Part shown: positions 28,603-37,031 of the stretch, piece after piece
Layout of the letters: each line of letters opens with the position of its first letter
Numbering within the stretch: position 1 is the stretch's first letter
Assembly: GCA_900472625.1 (NCBI GenBank)
Contig: UCIT01000001.1
Location: 310,001 to 374,000 of the forward strand
From: Hyphomicrobiales bacterium
GTDB taxonomy: Bacteria; Pseudomonadota; Alphaproteobacteria; Rhizobiales; Rhizobiaceae
Direction: 5' to 3'
DNA: 64,000 nucleotides
Notes under the pieces: generated by a model
Database searches by the model: none
What the model was told of the DNA's origin: nothing
Seen by the model: only the letters and a program-made list of their open reading frames with translations
Translations under genes and position numbers: made by a program

Positions 28603-29589
28603 ATGAACCGCTTCCTCATCCTCGGGACCGCCCTTGCCGCACTCATTTCCGTTCCGGCGCTGGCAGAGCAGCCGACGAAACTGCTGAATGCGTCCTACGA
28701 CGTCTCGCGCGAACTTTTCGTCGCCGAGAACGAAGCGTTCATCAAGCAGCATCCCGGCGTTACGATCGACCAATCGCATGCCGGCACCTCCAAGCAGGCC
28801 CGTTCGATCCTTGAGGGTCTGGAAGCGGACGTCGTGACCTTCAACCAGGCAACCGATATTGACCTGCTGGCCAAGAATGGTTTCGTATCCAAGGATTGGA
28901 CAAAGGCGTTTCCAAACAGTGCGTCGCCCTTCTATTCCTTCCCGTCGTTCCTGGTACGTGCGGGCAACCCGAAGAACATCAAGGACTGGAGCGATCTGGC
29001 GCGTGACGATGTGCACGCGGTGTTCCCGAACCCGAAAACATCTGGCAATGCGCGCTACACCTATCTCGCCGCCTATGCCTGGGCCAAGGAAGCCTACAAG
29101 GGCGACGAGACGAAGATCAACGCCTACATCACAAAGATCTTCGACAACGTTCCGGTATTCGACACCGGCGGCCGTGCATCGACCACGACATTCGTCGAAC
29201 GCGAAGCCGGTGACGTGCTCATCACCTTCGAAGCCGAGACACGCGGTATTGTCAAGCAGTATGGAGCCGACAAGGTCGAGGGCGTCATCCCTTCCGTCAG
29301 CCTTCTGGCCGAGTTTCCCGTCGCCGTCGTCGACAAGGTTGCCGCCAAACACGGCACCGAAGCGCTCGCCAAGTCCTACCTCGATTTCCTCTACACGGAG
29401 GAAGGTCAGCGGATTGCCGCGCAGTTCGGCCACCGCGTTCACAATGAAAAGGTGGTCGGCGAATTCAAGGACCAGTTCCCGGCCATCCGTCTCGTTAACG
29501 TCGATGACACGTTTGGTGGCTGGGCAAAGATCCAAAAGGATCACTTCGCTTCCGGCGGTATTCTCGACAAGCTTTACGGCAGCCGTTAA
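28603..29589 (+). CDS. cysP: Sulfate/thiosulfate-binding protein (CysP type)
   Basis: This 328-residue periplasmic protein has a signal peptide ending PALA|EQPTK. It shows the sulfate-binding pattern LLNASYDVSRELF, HAGTSKQARSIL, PNPKTSGNARYTYLAAYAW and FDTGGRASTTTFVEREAGDVL. VTFNQATDIDLL resembles E. coli CysP more than Sbp, so it is named CysP. It captures sulfate/thiosulfate for the CysTWA importer encoded next. A GGAG precedes the ATG. A strong hairpin follows before cysT. Confidence 0.88.
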   Translation: MNRFLILGTALAALISVPALAEQPTKLLNASYDVSRELFVAENEAFIKQHPGVTIDQSHAGTSKQARSILEGLEADVVTFNQATDIDLLAKNGFVSKDWTKAFPNSASPFYSFPSFLVRAGNPKNIKDWSDLARDDVHAVFPNPKTSGNARYTYLAAYAWAKEAYKGDETKINAYITKIFDNVPVFDTGGRASTTTFVEREAGDVLITFEAETRGIVKQYGADKVEGVIPSVSLLAEFPVAVVDKVAAKHGTEALAKSYLDFLYTEEGQRIAAQFGHRVHNEKVVGEFKDQFPAIRLVNVDDTFGGWAKIQKDHFASGGILDKLYGSR

Positions 29590-29612
29590 GCAGAACTGCA
29601 TTGTGGAGTACA

Positions 29613-29640
29613 GGCCCGGCGGACGCACGTTCGCCGGGCC
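29613..29640 (+). other. Intercistronic hairpin between cysP and cysT
   Basis: GGCCCGGCG (29613-29621) pairs perfectly with CGCCGGGCC (29632-29640) around a 10-nt loop, 24 bp after the cysP stop. It has no U-run. It probably stabilises or partially terminates the cysP message so that binding protein exceeds permease. Confidence 0.55.
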
Positions 29641-29693
29641 GCTCCGCATCTGGACGCCGGTGGGGCAGGGGTGATGGGACAGGGAATGATGGC

Positions 29694-30515
29694 TTGAGAC
29701 GGAATGTGCTGCCCGGACTGCGCCTGTCATTGGGCGTGACGCTGCTTTATGTCGGATTGATCGTCGTGCTGCCGCTCGCCGCCCTGGTGTTCAAGGCTTC
29801 AAGCTTTGGTTTTCACGACTACTGGCAGATCGTGTCCTCATCGCGAGCGCTTGCCAGCTACCGCGTCACCGTGCTTTGCGCGCTCGGCGCGACTGTTTTC
29901 AACCTGTTCTTCGGTTTCGCGCTGGCCTGGGTGCTGACGAGATATCGCTTTCCCGGTTGGAGATTGGTGGATGCGCTGGTCGATCTGCCGTTCGCGCTGC
30001 CAACGGCCGTCGCAGGCATCTCCCTGACGGCGCTATTTGCCGCCAACGGCTGGTTCGGCTCGGTGCTTGAAAAGGTGGGCATCCAGGTGGCCTACACGCC
30101 GATCGGCATTACCATCGCCATGTGCTTCACGAGCCTTCCGTTCGTCGTCCGAACGGTACAGCCGGTGCTCGAGGATCTCGATCCGGCGCTGGAAGAGGCT
30201 GCGCAATCGCTTGGCGGATCCGATTGGACGATTTTCCGCAAGGTCATGCTACCGATTTTGGCCCCGGCTCTGCTGGCCGGCGTATCGCTGTCGTTCGCGC
30301 GCTCGCTTGGCGAATTCGGCGCCATCATCTTCATCGCCGGCAATCAGCCGATGTCGACCGAGATCACCGCGCTGCTCGTCTTCATCCGGCTTGAGGAATA
30401 CGACTATCAGGCCGCCGCCGCCGTCGCGTCGGTGCTGCTGGTCACGGCTTTTGTGATGCTTACGCTCACCAACTGGATGCAGGCCCGCGCCTTGCGCTAC
30501 ACGGTAAGGAACTGA
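29694..30515 (+). CDS. cysT: Sulfate/thiosulfate ABC transporter permease CysT
   Basis: This 273-residue permease has about six helices. Markers are ALAWVLTRYRFPGWRLVDALVDLPFALPTAVAGI and the EAA loop LEEAAQSLGGSDWTIFRKVMLPILAPALLAG. SFARSLGEFGAIIFIAGN is the molybdate/sulfate permease signature. The start appears to be TTG 29694 (GGGA about 8 nt upstream), because upstream in-frame codons are not protein-like and the nearby ATGs are in other frames. It pairs with CysW and ends 2 bp before it. Confidence 0.87.
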   Translation: MRRNVLPGLRLSLGVTLLYVGLIVVLPLAALVFKASSFGFHDYWQIVSSSRALASYRVTVLCALGATVFNLFFGFALAWVLTRYRFPGWRLVDALVDLPFALPTAVAGISLTALFAANGWFGSVLEKVGIQVAYTPIGITIAMCFTSLPFVVRTVQPVLEDLDPALEEAAQSLGGSDWTIFRKVMLPILAPALLAGVSLSFARSLGEFGAIIFIAGNQPMSTEITALLVFIRLEEYDYQAAAAVASVLLVTAFVMLTLTNWMQARALRYTVRN

Positions 30516-30517
30516 TC

Positions 30518-31417
30518 ATGAGCGCCGCACCAACCCGTCGCAGGCCGCCACGCGTCGGCGACCAGCCTCTCTTCCGACGTACCCTGATCGGGCTCGTGCT
30601 TTTCATCGGCGTGTTTCTGGTGCTTGCGCCGCTTGTTGTCATCGGCGTCGAAGCCTTCGCGAAGGGCTGGCAGGTCTACAGTGCAACGATCAGCCATCCC
30701 GACACGCTGCATGCGATCATGCTGACAGTCCTCACGGCTCTCGTCGCGGTTCCAGTGAACACGGCGTTTGGCGTCGCCGCGGCATGGTCGATCACCAAGT
30801 TCGACTTCTGGGGCAAGCGCTTTTTGCTGATCGTGATCGAGATTCCGTTTTCCGTCTCCCCGATCGTCGCCGGTGTGGCCTATCTGTTCGTCTATGGCCT
30901 GCAGGGCATATTCGGCCCAACGCTCGACACCTGGAACATCAAGATCCTGTTCGCCATCCCCGGCATCATCCTTGCGTCAATGTTCGTGACCGCGCCCTTC
31001 GTCGCGCGTGAACTGATACCGCTGATGCAGGCGCAGGGGCGCGATCTGGAGGAGGCCGCGACCTCGCTCGGCGCGTCCGGCTGGCGCACGTTCTTTTCTG
31101 TTACGCTACCGAATATAAAATGGGCGCTGCTTTACGGCGTCGTTCTCTGCAATGCCCGGGTGATGGGTGAGTTCGGTGCGGTCTCCGTTGTATCAGGCAA
31201 TATCCGCGGTCAGACCAACACCTTGCCCCTGCACATCGAACTGCTCTATCACGACTACCAGGCCACAGGCGCCTTCGCCGCCGCGTCGATCCTCGCCGTC
31301 ATTGCGGTCTTCACCATCATCGCCAAGGTCGCGCTCGAACGGCGAGGGGCCGGCCGTCGAGCCAGTCCGGCCGCGCGGCCGTCGCTCCTCTCCAAGCCAG
31401 CCGAGAACAACGCATGA
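30518..31417 (+). CDS. cysW: Sulfate/thiosulfate ABC transporter permease CysW
   Basis: This 299-residue permease has the CysW segments VPVNTAFGVAAAWSITKFDFWGKRFL, IEIPFSVSPIVAGVAYLFVYG and the EAA loop LEEAATSLGASGWRTFFSVTLPNIKWALLYG. VMGEFGAVSVVSGNIRGQTNTLPLHIELLYHDY follows. The ribosome site AAGGA lies inside the end of cysT. Its stop overlaps the cysA start (ATGA). The C-terminal tail is Arg/Pro-rich. Confidence 0.9.
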   Translation: MSAAPTRRRPPRVGDQPLFRRTLIGLVLFIGVFLVLAPLVVIGVEAFAKGWQVYSATISHPDTLHAIMLTVLTALVAVPVNTAFGVAAAWSITKFDFWGKRFLLIVIEIPFSVSPIVAGVAYLFVYGLQGIFGPTLDTWNIKILFAIPGIILASMFVTAPFVARELIPLMQAQGRDLEEAATSLGASGWRTFFSVTLPNIKWALLYGVVLCNARVMGEFGAVSVVSGNIRGQTNTLPLHIELLYHDYQATGAFAAASILAVIAVFTIIAKVALERRGAGRRASPAARPSLLSKPAENNA

Positions 31418-32433
31418 AAATCCGCCTCGACCAGATCGTCAAGACATTCGATACCTTTCGCGCGGTGCGCGGCGTCTCGCTGGAGATCGAAAGCGGCGAA
31501 CTCGTTGCTCTGCTCGGCCCCTCCGGCTCGGGAAAAACCACGATCCTAAGGATGGTGGCCGGTCTTGAATACGCCGATGGTGGCCATATCCATTTCGGCT
31601 ACCAGGATGCGACCGATATTCCTGTTCGCGATCGCGGCGTCGGCTTCGTTTTCCAGCACTACGCGCTGTTCCCGCACATGACGGTCGCCGAAAACATCGC
31701 CTTTGGCATGAAGGTCTCAAGGGTGAAGCGCGAGAAGGCGGCCATCGCTGCGCGCGTCATCGAACTGCTGCGTCTCGTCCGGCTCGAAGGGCTCGGCGAT
31801 CGGTTCCCGGCACAGATTTCTGGTGGCCAGCGGCAGCGCGTGGCGCTGGCAAGGGCGCTCTCGGTCGATCCGAAGGTCCTGCTTCTCGATGAACCGTTCG
31901 GCGCGCTCGACGCCAATGTTCGGCATGACCTGCGCCGCTGGCTGCGCGAGATTCACCAGGAACTCGGCATCACGACGATCTTCGTCACGCATGACCAGGA
32001 GGAGGCACTGGACCTTGCGGACCGCGTCGTCATCCTGAGAGAGGGTGCAATCGTTCAGCAGGGTACCCCCGAAGAGGTTTGCCGCAATCCGCGATCAGCA
32101 TTCGTGATGCGCTTCCTCGGCGATGCGAACGTACTGCCGGCTGAGATCCGCAGCGGCGTTGCCTATGCCGGCGGCGCTTCGATCGAGGCGCTGGACATCG
32201 CGGACGGCAAGGCCGAGCTCTACGCGCGACCAGCCGATCTCGACTGGTCGCTTCAGGGCCCCGGCATTGACGCCCGGATTGACCGTGTCCTCGACCGACC
32301 AGATGGAAGGCGTGTGCTCGCGAGTACAGGGACCGGTACGCAACTTGAATTCGACGTCGAACCCGAGCGCGTCATGAAATCGGGAGATCGCGGCTTTGTG
32401 ACGCTACGCCGCGCCAAGGTTTTTCCAGTCTAG
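31414..32433 (+). CDS. cysA: Sulfate/thiosulfate import ATP-binding protein CysA
   Basis: This 339-residue ATPase has Walker A GPSGSGKTT (about 33-41), Q-loop FVFQHYALFPHMTVAENIAFGMKV, signature ISGGQRQRVALARAL and Walker [28 protein letters not shown]. The C-terminal TOBE-like regulatory region (about 240-339) is present. It drives sulfate import through CysTW. It is the last gene of the cysPTWA unit, and a short hairpin lies in the convergent gap that follows. Confidence 0.92.
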   Translation: MKIRLDQIVKTFDTFRAVRGVSLEIESGELVALLGPSGSGKTTILRMVAGLEYADGGHIHFGYQDATDIPVRDRGVGFVFQHYALFPHMTVAENIAFGMKVSRVKREKAAIAARVIELLRLVRLEGLGDRFPAQISGGQRQRVALARALSVDPKVLLLDEPFGALDANVRHDLRRWLREIHQELGITTIFVTHDQEEALDLADRVVILREGAIVQQGTPEEVCRNPRSAFVMRFLGDANVLPAEIRSGVAYAGGASIEALDIADGKAELYARPADLDWSLQGPGIDARIDRVLDRPDGRRVLASTGTGTQLEFDVEPERVMKSGDRGFVTLRRAKVFPV

Positions 32434-32437
32434 CGAC

Positions 32438-32456
32438 CGACCGGCACCGCCGGTCG
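32438..32456. terminator. Hairpin between convergent cysA and the sugar-ABC ATPase gene
   Basis: CGACCGGC (32438-32445) pairs with GCCGGTCG (32449-32456) around a 3-nt loop, 4 bp after the cysA stop in a 68-bp convergent gap. It is GC-rich without a T-run; weak termination of one or both directions is likely. Confidence 0.5.
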
Positions 32457-32501
32457 CCAAGGATCTGCAAACCGATATAGTCCGGCTGCATCGTCTTCGG
32501 C

Positions 32502-33572
32502 TCAGGCCGTTATCCGTTGCTGTGTCGCCTTGTCGAACACATGAATATTTTTCGTCTTCAACGAGAGCTGGACCTTTTGCCCAGGCGTTAGCGACGCACG
32601 TTCGCGCATCACCCACGTCAGCTCTTTGCCCTCTACCTCAAGCGCGACGTGCGTTTCAGATCCCGTCGGCTCGACCACGCTAACTGTTGCGGACAGTCCG
32701 CCCTCGGTGGCGAAGGCGATGTCTTCTGGCCGGATGCCAACAATGACGTCCTTCCCTTCAGCGTCCACCACACCGGCGAGCAGTTCGATCGACGTGCCGG
32801 ATGCGAGCGTCAGGCGAGGCTGGCTGCCTCCCGTCAATCTGCCTTCGAGGAAATTCATTGCGGGAGAGCCCATGAAGCCGGCGACAAAGACATTCTGCGG
32901 ACGGTCGTAGAGCTCCAGCGGCGTCCCGATTTGCTCGACCTTGCCGCCCTGCAGCACGACGATCTTGTCGGCCATCGTCATGGCCTCGATCTGGTCATGC
33001 GTGACATAGACGATGGTGGTTTTCAAACGCTGGTGCAGCGCCTTGATCTCCGCCCGCATCTTGACGCGCAGCTTGGCGTCGAGATTGGACAGTGGTTCGT
33101 CGAACAGGAATACCTTAGGATCGCGCACGATCGCGCGGCCCATCGCCACGCGCTGGCGTTGACCGCCCGATAGCTGCGCCGGCTTGCGGGAGAGCAGCGG
33201 CTGTAAACTCAGGATCTCTGCGGCCTCGGCCACCTTTCTGTCGATCTCGGGCCGCTTGACGCCCGCGAGCTCAAGCGCGAAGCCCATGTTCTGGGCGACT
33301 GTCATCTGCGGATAAAGTGCGTAGTTCTGGAACACCATCGCGATATCGCGATCCTTGGGCTGCAGGTTGTTCACCACGCGCCCGCCGATCGAGATTTCGC
33401 CGCCAGTAATCTCTTCCAGTCCCGCGATCATCCGCAGCAGGGTCGATTTTCCGCACCCGGATGGGCCGACCAGGATGACGAATTCGCCGTCGGCGATATC
33501 GACGTCCACGCCATGAATGATGTTGACGGCGCCGTACGACTTCTTGACATTTCTAATGGCCAATCCGGACAT
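32502..33572 (-). CDS. Sugar ABC transporter ATP-binding protein (UgpC/MsmK type)
   Basis: This 356-residue ATPase has Walker A GPSGCGKST (36-44), Q-loop VFQNYALYPQMTVAQNMGFAL, signature LSGGQRQRVAMGRAI and Walker B VFLFDEPLSNLDAKLR. A C-terminal TOBE/OB regulatory region (about 235-356) is present, as in MalK-like carbohydrate importers. The start at ATG 33572 has GGGAGG upstream; the open frame reaches 33692 inside the preceding glycosidase gene. It is the last gene of a minus-strand operon: binding protein, two permeases, glycosidase, ATPase. Confidence 0.9.
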   Translation of the reverse strand: MSGLAIRNVKKSYGAVNIIHGVDVDIADGEFVILVGPSGCGKSTLLRMIAGLEEITGGEISIGGRVVNNLQPKDRDIAMVFQNYALYPQMTVAQNMGFALELAGVKRPEIDRKVAEAAEILSLQPLLSRKPAQLSGGQRQRVAMGRAIVRDPKVFLFDEPLSNLDAKLRVKMRAEIKALHQRLKTTIVYVTHDQIEAMTMADKIVVLQGGKVEQIGTPLELYDRPQNVFVAGFMGSPAMNFLEGRLTGGSQPRLTLASGTSIELLAGVVDAEGKDVIVGIRPEDIAFATEGGLSATVSVVEPTGSETHVALEVEGKELTWVMRERASLTPGQKVQLSLKTKNIHVFDKATQQRITA

Positions 33573-33597
33573 AGAATTCCTCCCTGTGAGACGTTGC

Positions 33598-35118
33598 TCA
33601 GCGCTTGCTGCGAACCCGAAGCGCCATATACGGCTTGCCCGGCAACTCGACGCCGAAGGCTGCATCCGGCTTGCCGCCGCGCACGACTGCACCGTGGCGG
33701 GTCGGATGTGGAACCGGTGCCTCGACCTTATTCGCCGGCGTGATCGTCATGTTCCATGTATCGATCAGGTCGACCTCATAGTCGTCGCTGTCCATGGGGA
33801 AACCGGATGACCAGACGACCGGCTGGTGTTCGCCCAGATAGATGTAGCGGAGCGCGCTTTCGCCATCGCGAACGCCTGATACTCGCGTCCACGGCCATGC
33901 GCCGATCGGGCCGATGGGATCGAGGCCGTGCTCGACATCCTGCTCGAGGAGATCGCGCAAAAAGCCGATCCGTTTCCACGCCTCGCCGCGCAATTCGCCG
34001 CCCTTGGCCCACCAGATCAGATCGTCAGGGTGCGAGAACGTCTCGCCGTGGCCGGCATAGCCGCCGCGGGTCACGGTGATCCAGAAGCGATGCACCAACT
34101 CCTGCGGCGTCAGGTTGCCCCAGCATTGCACGATGTTGCCCTCATACTCGGGCTCGTCGTTGACGACTGGCTTGCAGTAGGCCTCGCGCCATTGCTGGGT
34201 GAGCTTGACGTCGGGGTTCTGGATGCAGGTGTGTGTCACCCACGGCTTGCGGTGGTCGAAGTTCATCGACACCTCGCCGTTGTGGATCGACTTCAGATGC
34301 TGGTAGGGGTCGTTTTCCTCCAGGATGTGGAAGTAGCGATCCCACTGCTCGACCGGCTTGGTATCAAGCAGGAAGTCGTATTCGTTGGCGAGCGCCCACC
34401 AGACGTTTCGGTACGCCGCCAGCCGTGCCGCGAGATAAGCGACATAGCGGAAGTCCTGCTCGGCCGACATGTCGGCATAGCCCCAACGGTCGTAAGGGTG
34501 GAACATGATGATGTCGGCTTCGATGCCGAGCGCGCAAAGGGCCGAGACCTGCTGTTCGAAATGCCGGAACATGACAGGGTTCGGCCGGTCGAAGTCTTCC
34601 TTGCCGTCGGCGCCCGTTTCGAAGGAGGGGTAGAGCGGTTCGTTGGTGTTGTAAGGATAGTCTTTCGGGAACAGGCCCATGCGGATCTTGTTGAACCGCG
34701 CATTCTTCAGCGTTTCCAGCGTCTGCGCCTGCATGTCGAGCGGCTGATGCGTCCAGGCGTAGCACGTCGTGCCGAACGACAGGAACGGCTTGCCGTCGGC
34801 ATAGGCGAAGTGGAACTTGTTGCGCACGCGCACCGGGCCATGGTTGTCGGCGGATGGCGCGGTCGCAGTGAGCGAACCGGTCTGGCCGTCCAATTCTACC
34901 GTCTTCGAGCGGGTTCGGAACGCCCATTCGCCTTCCACGTCAGGCATGAAGCGGACGCGGTAGACGCCACCACCGTCATAAAAGCCCGGCACGCGGATCT
35001 CGCGGCTCTTGTGGCTGAAGACGGCGTCGAAAGCGACGTCGAGATAAGGATTACCGCTGGAAGGACCCTGGAAGGCTGCTTCGAAGACGCCCCATTTTTC
35101 GACCGTTGCAATGGACAT
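33598..35118 (-). CDS. Cytoplasmic glycoside hydrolase (DUF5060 / DUF4038-type / DUF5605)
   Basis: This 506-residue protein has three parts. An N-terminal beta-sandwich (about 5-95; FEAAFQGPSSGNPYLDVAFDAVF, FYDGGGVYRVRFMPDVEGEW) resembles DUF5060. A (beta/alpha)8 barrel follows (about 100-410), with WWALANEYD giving acid/base candidate Glu246 and VVNDEPEYEG giving nucleophile candidate Glu322 or Glu324. A C-terminal beta domain (about 420-506) resembles DUF5605. Relatives include apiosidase-like GH families, but the exact specificity is unknown. No signal peptide is seen, so it acts on sugar brought in by the flanking ABC importer. It has a strong GAGGAG site and lies between the second permease and the ATPase genes. 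Confidence 0.8.
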   Translation of the reverse strand: MSIATVEKWGVFEAAFQGPSSGNPYLDVAFDAVFSHKSREIRVPGFYDGGGVYRVRFMPDVEGEWAFRTRSKTVELDGQTGSLTATAPSADNHGPVRVRNKFHFAYADGKPFLSFGTTCYAWTHQPLDMQAQTLETLKNARFNKIRMGLFPKDYPYNTNEPLYPSFETGADGKEDFDRPNPVMFRHFEQQVSALCALGIEADIIMFHPYDRWGYADMSAEQDFRYVAYLAARLAAYRNVWWALANEYDFLLDTKPVEQWDRYFHILEENDPYQHLKSIHNGEVSMNFDHRKPWVTHTCIQNPDVKLTQQWREAYCKPVVNDEPEYEGNIVQCWGNLTPQELVHRFWITVTRGGYAGHGETFSHPDDLIWWAKGGELRGEAWKRIGFLRDLLEQDVEHGLDPIGPIGAWPWTRVSGVRDGESALRYIYLGEHQPVVWSSGFPMDSDDYEVDLIDTWNMTITPANKVEAPVPHPTRHGAVVRGGKPDAAFGVELPGKPYMALRVRSKR

Positions 35119-35148
35119 GAATTTCTCCTCAAAATTTTGGTTGGGTAC

Positions 35149-36036
35149 TCAGCCTTTGACGGCGCCGGAGGTGAGGCCGGAAACGAAGTACCGCTGGAAA
35201 ATCAGATAGACGAGCGTTGCCGGCAGAACCGTCATGACGATGGCGGCATTCAGCTGGCCATAATCGCTGGAGAACTGCCCCTGGAAGGACATCAGCCCGA
35301 GCGGCAGCGTCCACATGTGCTGGTCCTGCAGCAGCACCAGCGCCATGGCGAATTCGTTCCAGGTGGAGACGAAGTCGAGGATCAGCAGCGCTGCCAGCAC
35401 CGGCAGGCAGACCGGCAGGAAGATGCGCCGGAAGATGGTGAAATGCGTCGCGCCGTCGATCAGGGCTGCTTCGGAGAGTTCCTTGGGGAGCCCCTTGAAG
35501 AAGCCGTGCAGGATGAAGACCTGGTAGGGCACGCCGAAGGCGATGTAGGGGAGGATGACGCCCGGATAGGTGTCGATCAGCCCGAACGAATTGACCAGCG
35601 TGAACAGCGGAGCCAGCATCACCTGGAACGGGATCATCGTGCCGAAGACGACGGCAAGCAGAAGGTACTTTCCTGCTTTCATCGGGATCTTGGCGAGCGC
35701 ATAGGCGGCCATGGCCGACATCGCGAGCCCGAGCGGCACCTTGATGACCGTAATGATGACGCTATTGAAGAAGGACTGGGCGAAATTGCCTCGACTCCAC
35801 GCCGCGCTGTAGTTCTCGAAGGCGAACTCGACAGGCGGCATGAAGGCGCCGGTGCTGGTGACGGCCGCCTTGGTCTTCAGCGAGGTGAAGACGATGAAGA
35901 CGAACGGCGCGAACCATATCAGGGCGACGGCGATGAGGGCAATCCAGAGGCCGATGAGCACGGGGTCGCGGCTTGGTTTGTTGGTGACAAGTGTATCTTC
36001 GTGTGCCGCCAGCGATGCGGATGAAGTCATCGTCAT
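35149..36036 (-). CDS. Sugar ABC transporter permease, MalG type
   Basis: This 295-residue permease has about six helices. The EAA loop is LSEAALIDGATHFTIFRRIFLPVCLPVLAALLILDFVSTWNEFAMALVLL, the signature of CUT1 MalG-like permeases. Its start overlaps the stop of the MalF-type gene (ATGA at 36036-36033). It forms the translocation pore with that protein. The ligand is probably an oligosaccharide, given the operon's intracellular glycosidase. Confidence 0.92.
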   Translation of the reverse strand: MTMTSSASLAAHEDTLVTNKPSRDPVLIGLWIALIAVALIWFAPFVFIVFTSLKTKAAVTSTGAFMPPVEFAFENYSAAWSRGNFAQSFFNSVIITVIKVPLGLAMSAMAAYALAKIPMKAGKYLLLAVVFGTMIPFQVMLAPLFTLVNSFGLIDTYPGVILPYIAFGVPYQVFILHGFFKGLPKELSEAALIDGATHFTIFRRIFLPVCLPVLAALLILDFVSTWNEFAMALVLLQDQHMWTLPLGLMSFQGQFSSDYGQLNAAIVMTVLPATLVYLIFQRYFVSGLTSGAVKG

Positions 36037-36932
36037 TGTTCGGCCTCCTCATGCTTTTGCGTCCAGCGCAGGTAGGGCACCACGATCACGATGGTGATCA
36101 GCAGCAGCACGACGGAGATGGCCGCGCCGCGTCCGAAATCGAAGATCTGCATGGCCTGGGTAAAGGCCCAGAGCGCCAGCATCTGCGTTGATTGCGCCGG
36201 TCCGCCACCGGTGAGGCCATAGACGATATCGAAGGCTTTGAGCGACGAGATGATCGAGAGCACGAGCACGATGGTCATGGTCGTGCGCAGCGCCGGGAAG
36301 GTCACATGCTTGAAGATTGCCCAGCGTCCAGCGCCGTCGATGCGGGCGGCTTCGACCAATGTCTGCGACACGCCCTGCAAGCCGGCGAGAAACAGAACCA
36401 TCGAGAAGCCAACGGATTGCCAGAGATAGGCGACGAATACGGAATAGAGCGCAATGTTGCGGTCGCCCAGCCAATCCTTGATCCACATCTGCAGACCCAT
36501 ATTGGTCATCAGTTGGCTGAACAGGCCGAAGAAGGGGTCGTACATCCACTTCCACATCGTTGCGACCGCGATCGGCGCGATGATGACGGGCAGATAGAAG
36601 ATGGCGCGAAATGTATTGCGGCCGAAGATCTTCTGATTGAGGGTCAAGGCCAGAAGTAGACCGACCATCGGCGGGAAAACCACTGACATGATCGTCCATA
36701 TGACGGTATTCTTGAACGCGACCCAGAAAACGGGATCGCGGGTCAGGATGTACTGGTAGTTCGCCAGGCCGACGAAGGGGCGCTGCGGGTCCAGTCCGTT
36801 CCACTTCTGGAAGCTGAGGACGACGACGTTCAGCATCGGATAGAGTGCAAACACGGCGTAGATTGCCATGGCCGGTGCGAGCAGCAGAAACGCCTGCACC
36901 CGGGGGTCGTGTGTTCGGTTCTTGAATGACAT
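36033..36932 (-). CDS. Sugar ABC transporter permease, MalF type
   Basis: This 299-residue CUT1 permease begins MSFKNRTHDPRVQAFLLLAPAMAIYAVFALYPML. Its EAA loop is LVEAARIDGAGRWAIFKHVTFPALRTTMTIVLVLSIISSLKAFDIVY. The start at ATG 36932 has GGAG about 9 nt upstream; the open frame extends to 37001 but is not protein-like there. It follows the binding-protein gene, with a hairpin in between. Confidence 0.92.
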   Translation of the reverse strand: MSFKNRTHDPRVQAFLLLAPAMAIYAVFALYPMLNVVVLSFQKWNGLDPQRPFVGLANYQYILTRDPVFWVAFKNTVIWTIMSVVFPPMVGLLLALTLNQKIFGRNTFRAIFYLPVIIAPIAVATMWKWMYDPFFGLFSQLMTNMGLQMWIKDWLGDRNIALYSVFVAYLWQSVGFSMVLFLAGLQGVSQTLVEAARIDGAGRWAIFKHVTFPALRTTMTIVLVLSIISSLKAFDIVYGLTGGGPAQSTQMLALWAFTQAMQIFDFGRGAAISVVLLLITIVIVVPYLRWTQKHEEAEQ

Positions 36933-36987
36933 GGATATCTGCTCCGCGCGACATGTGTCTGGCGAGTGGGTATATCGGTTGGGCGGA

Positions 36988-37013
36988 CCGGCCCCGATCA
37001 TTATCGGGACCGG
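36988..37013 (-). other. Intercistronic hairpin after the sugar-binding-protein gene
   Basis: CCGGCCCCGAT (36988-36998) pairs with ATCGGGACCGG (37003-37013) with one internal mismatch and a 4-nt loop. It lies 19 bp after the binding-protein stop and before the MalF-type gene. There is no U-run; it is a likely mRNA-stabilising or attenuating stem. Confidence 0.5.
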
Positions 37014-37031
37014 CCAGCGTCCTGGGAGGAC

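Noticed and set aside
33928..36024. A 698-codon open frame on the plus strand opposite the glycosidase and MalG-type permease genes.
   Set aside because: It mirrors two well-supported genes. It arises from the third-position GC bias of the real genes; its translation is Arg/Asp/Glu-rich without any domain.
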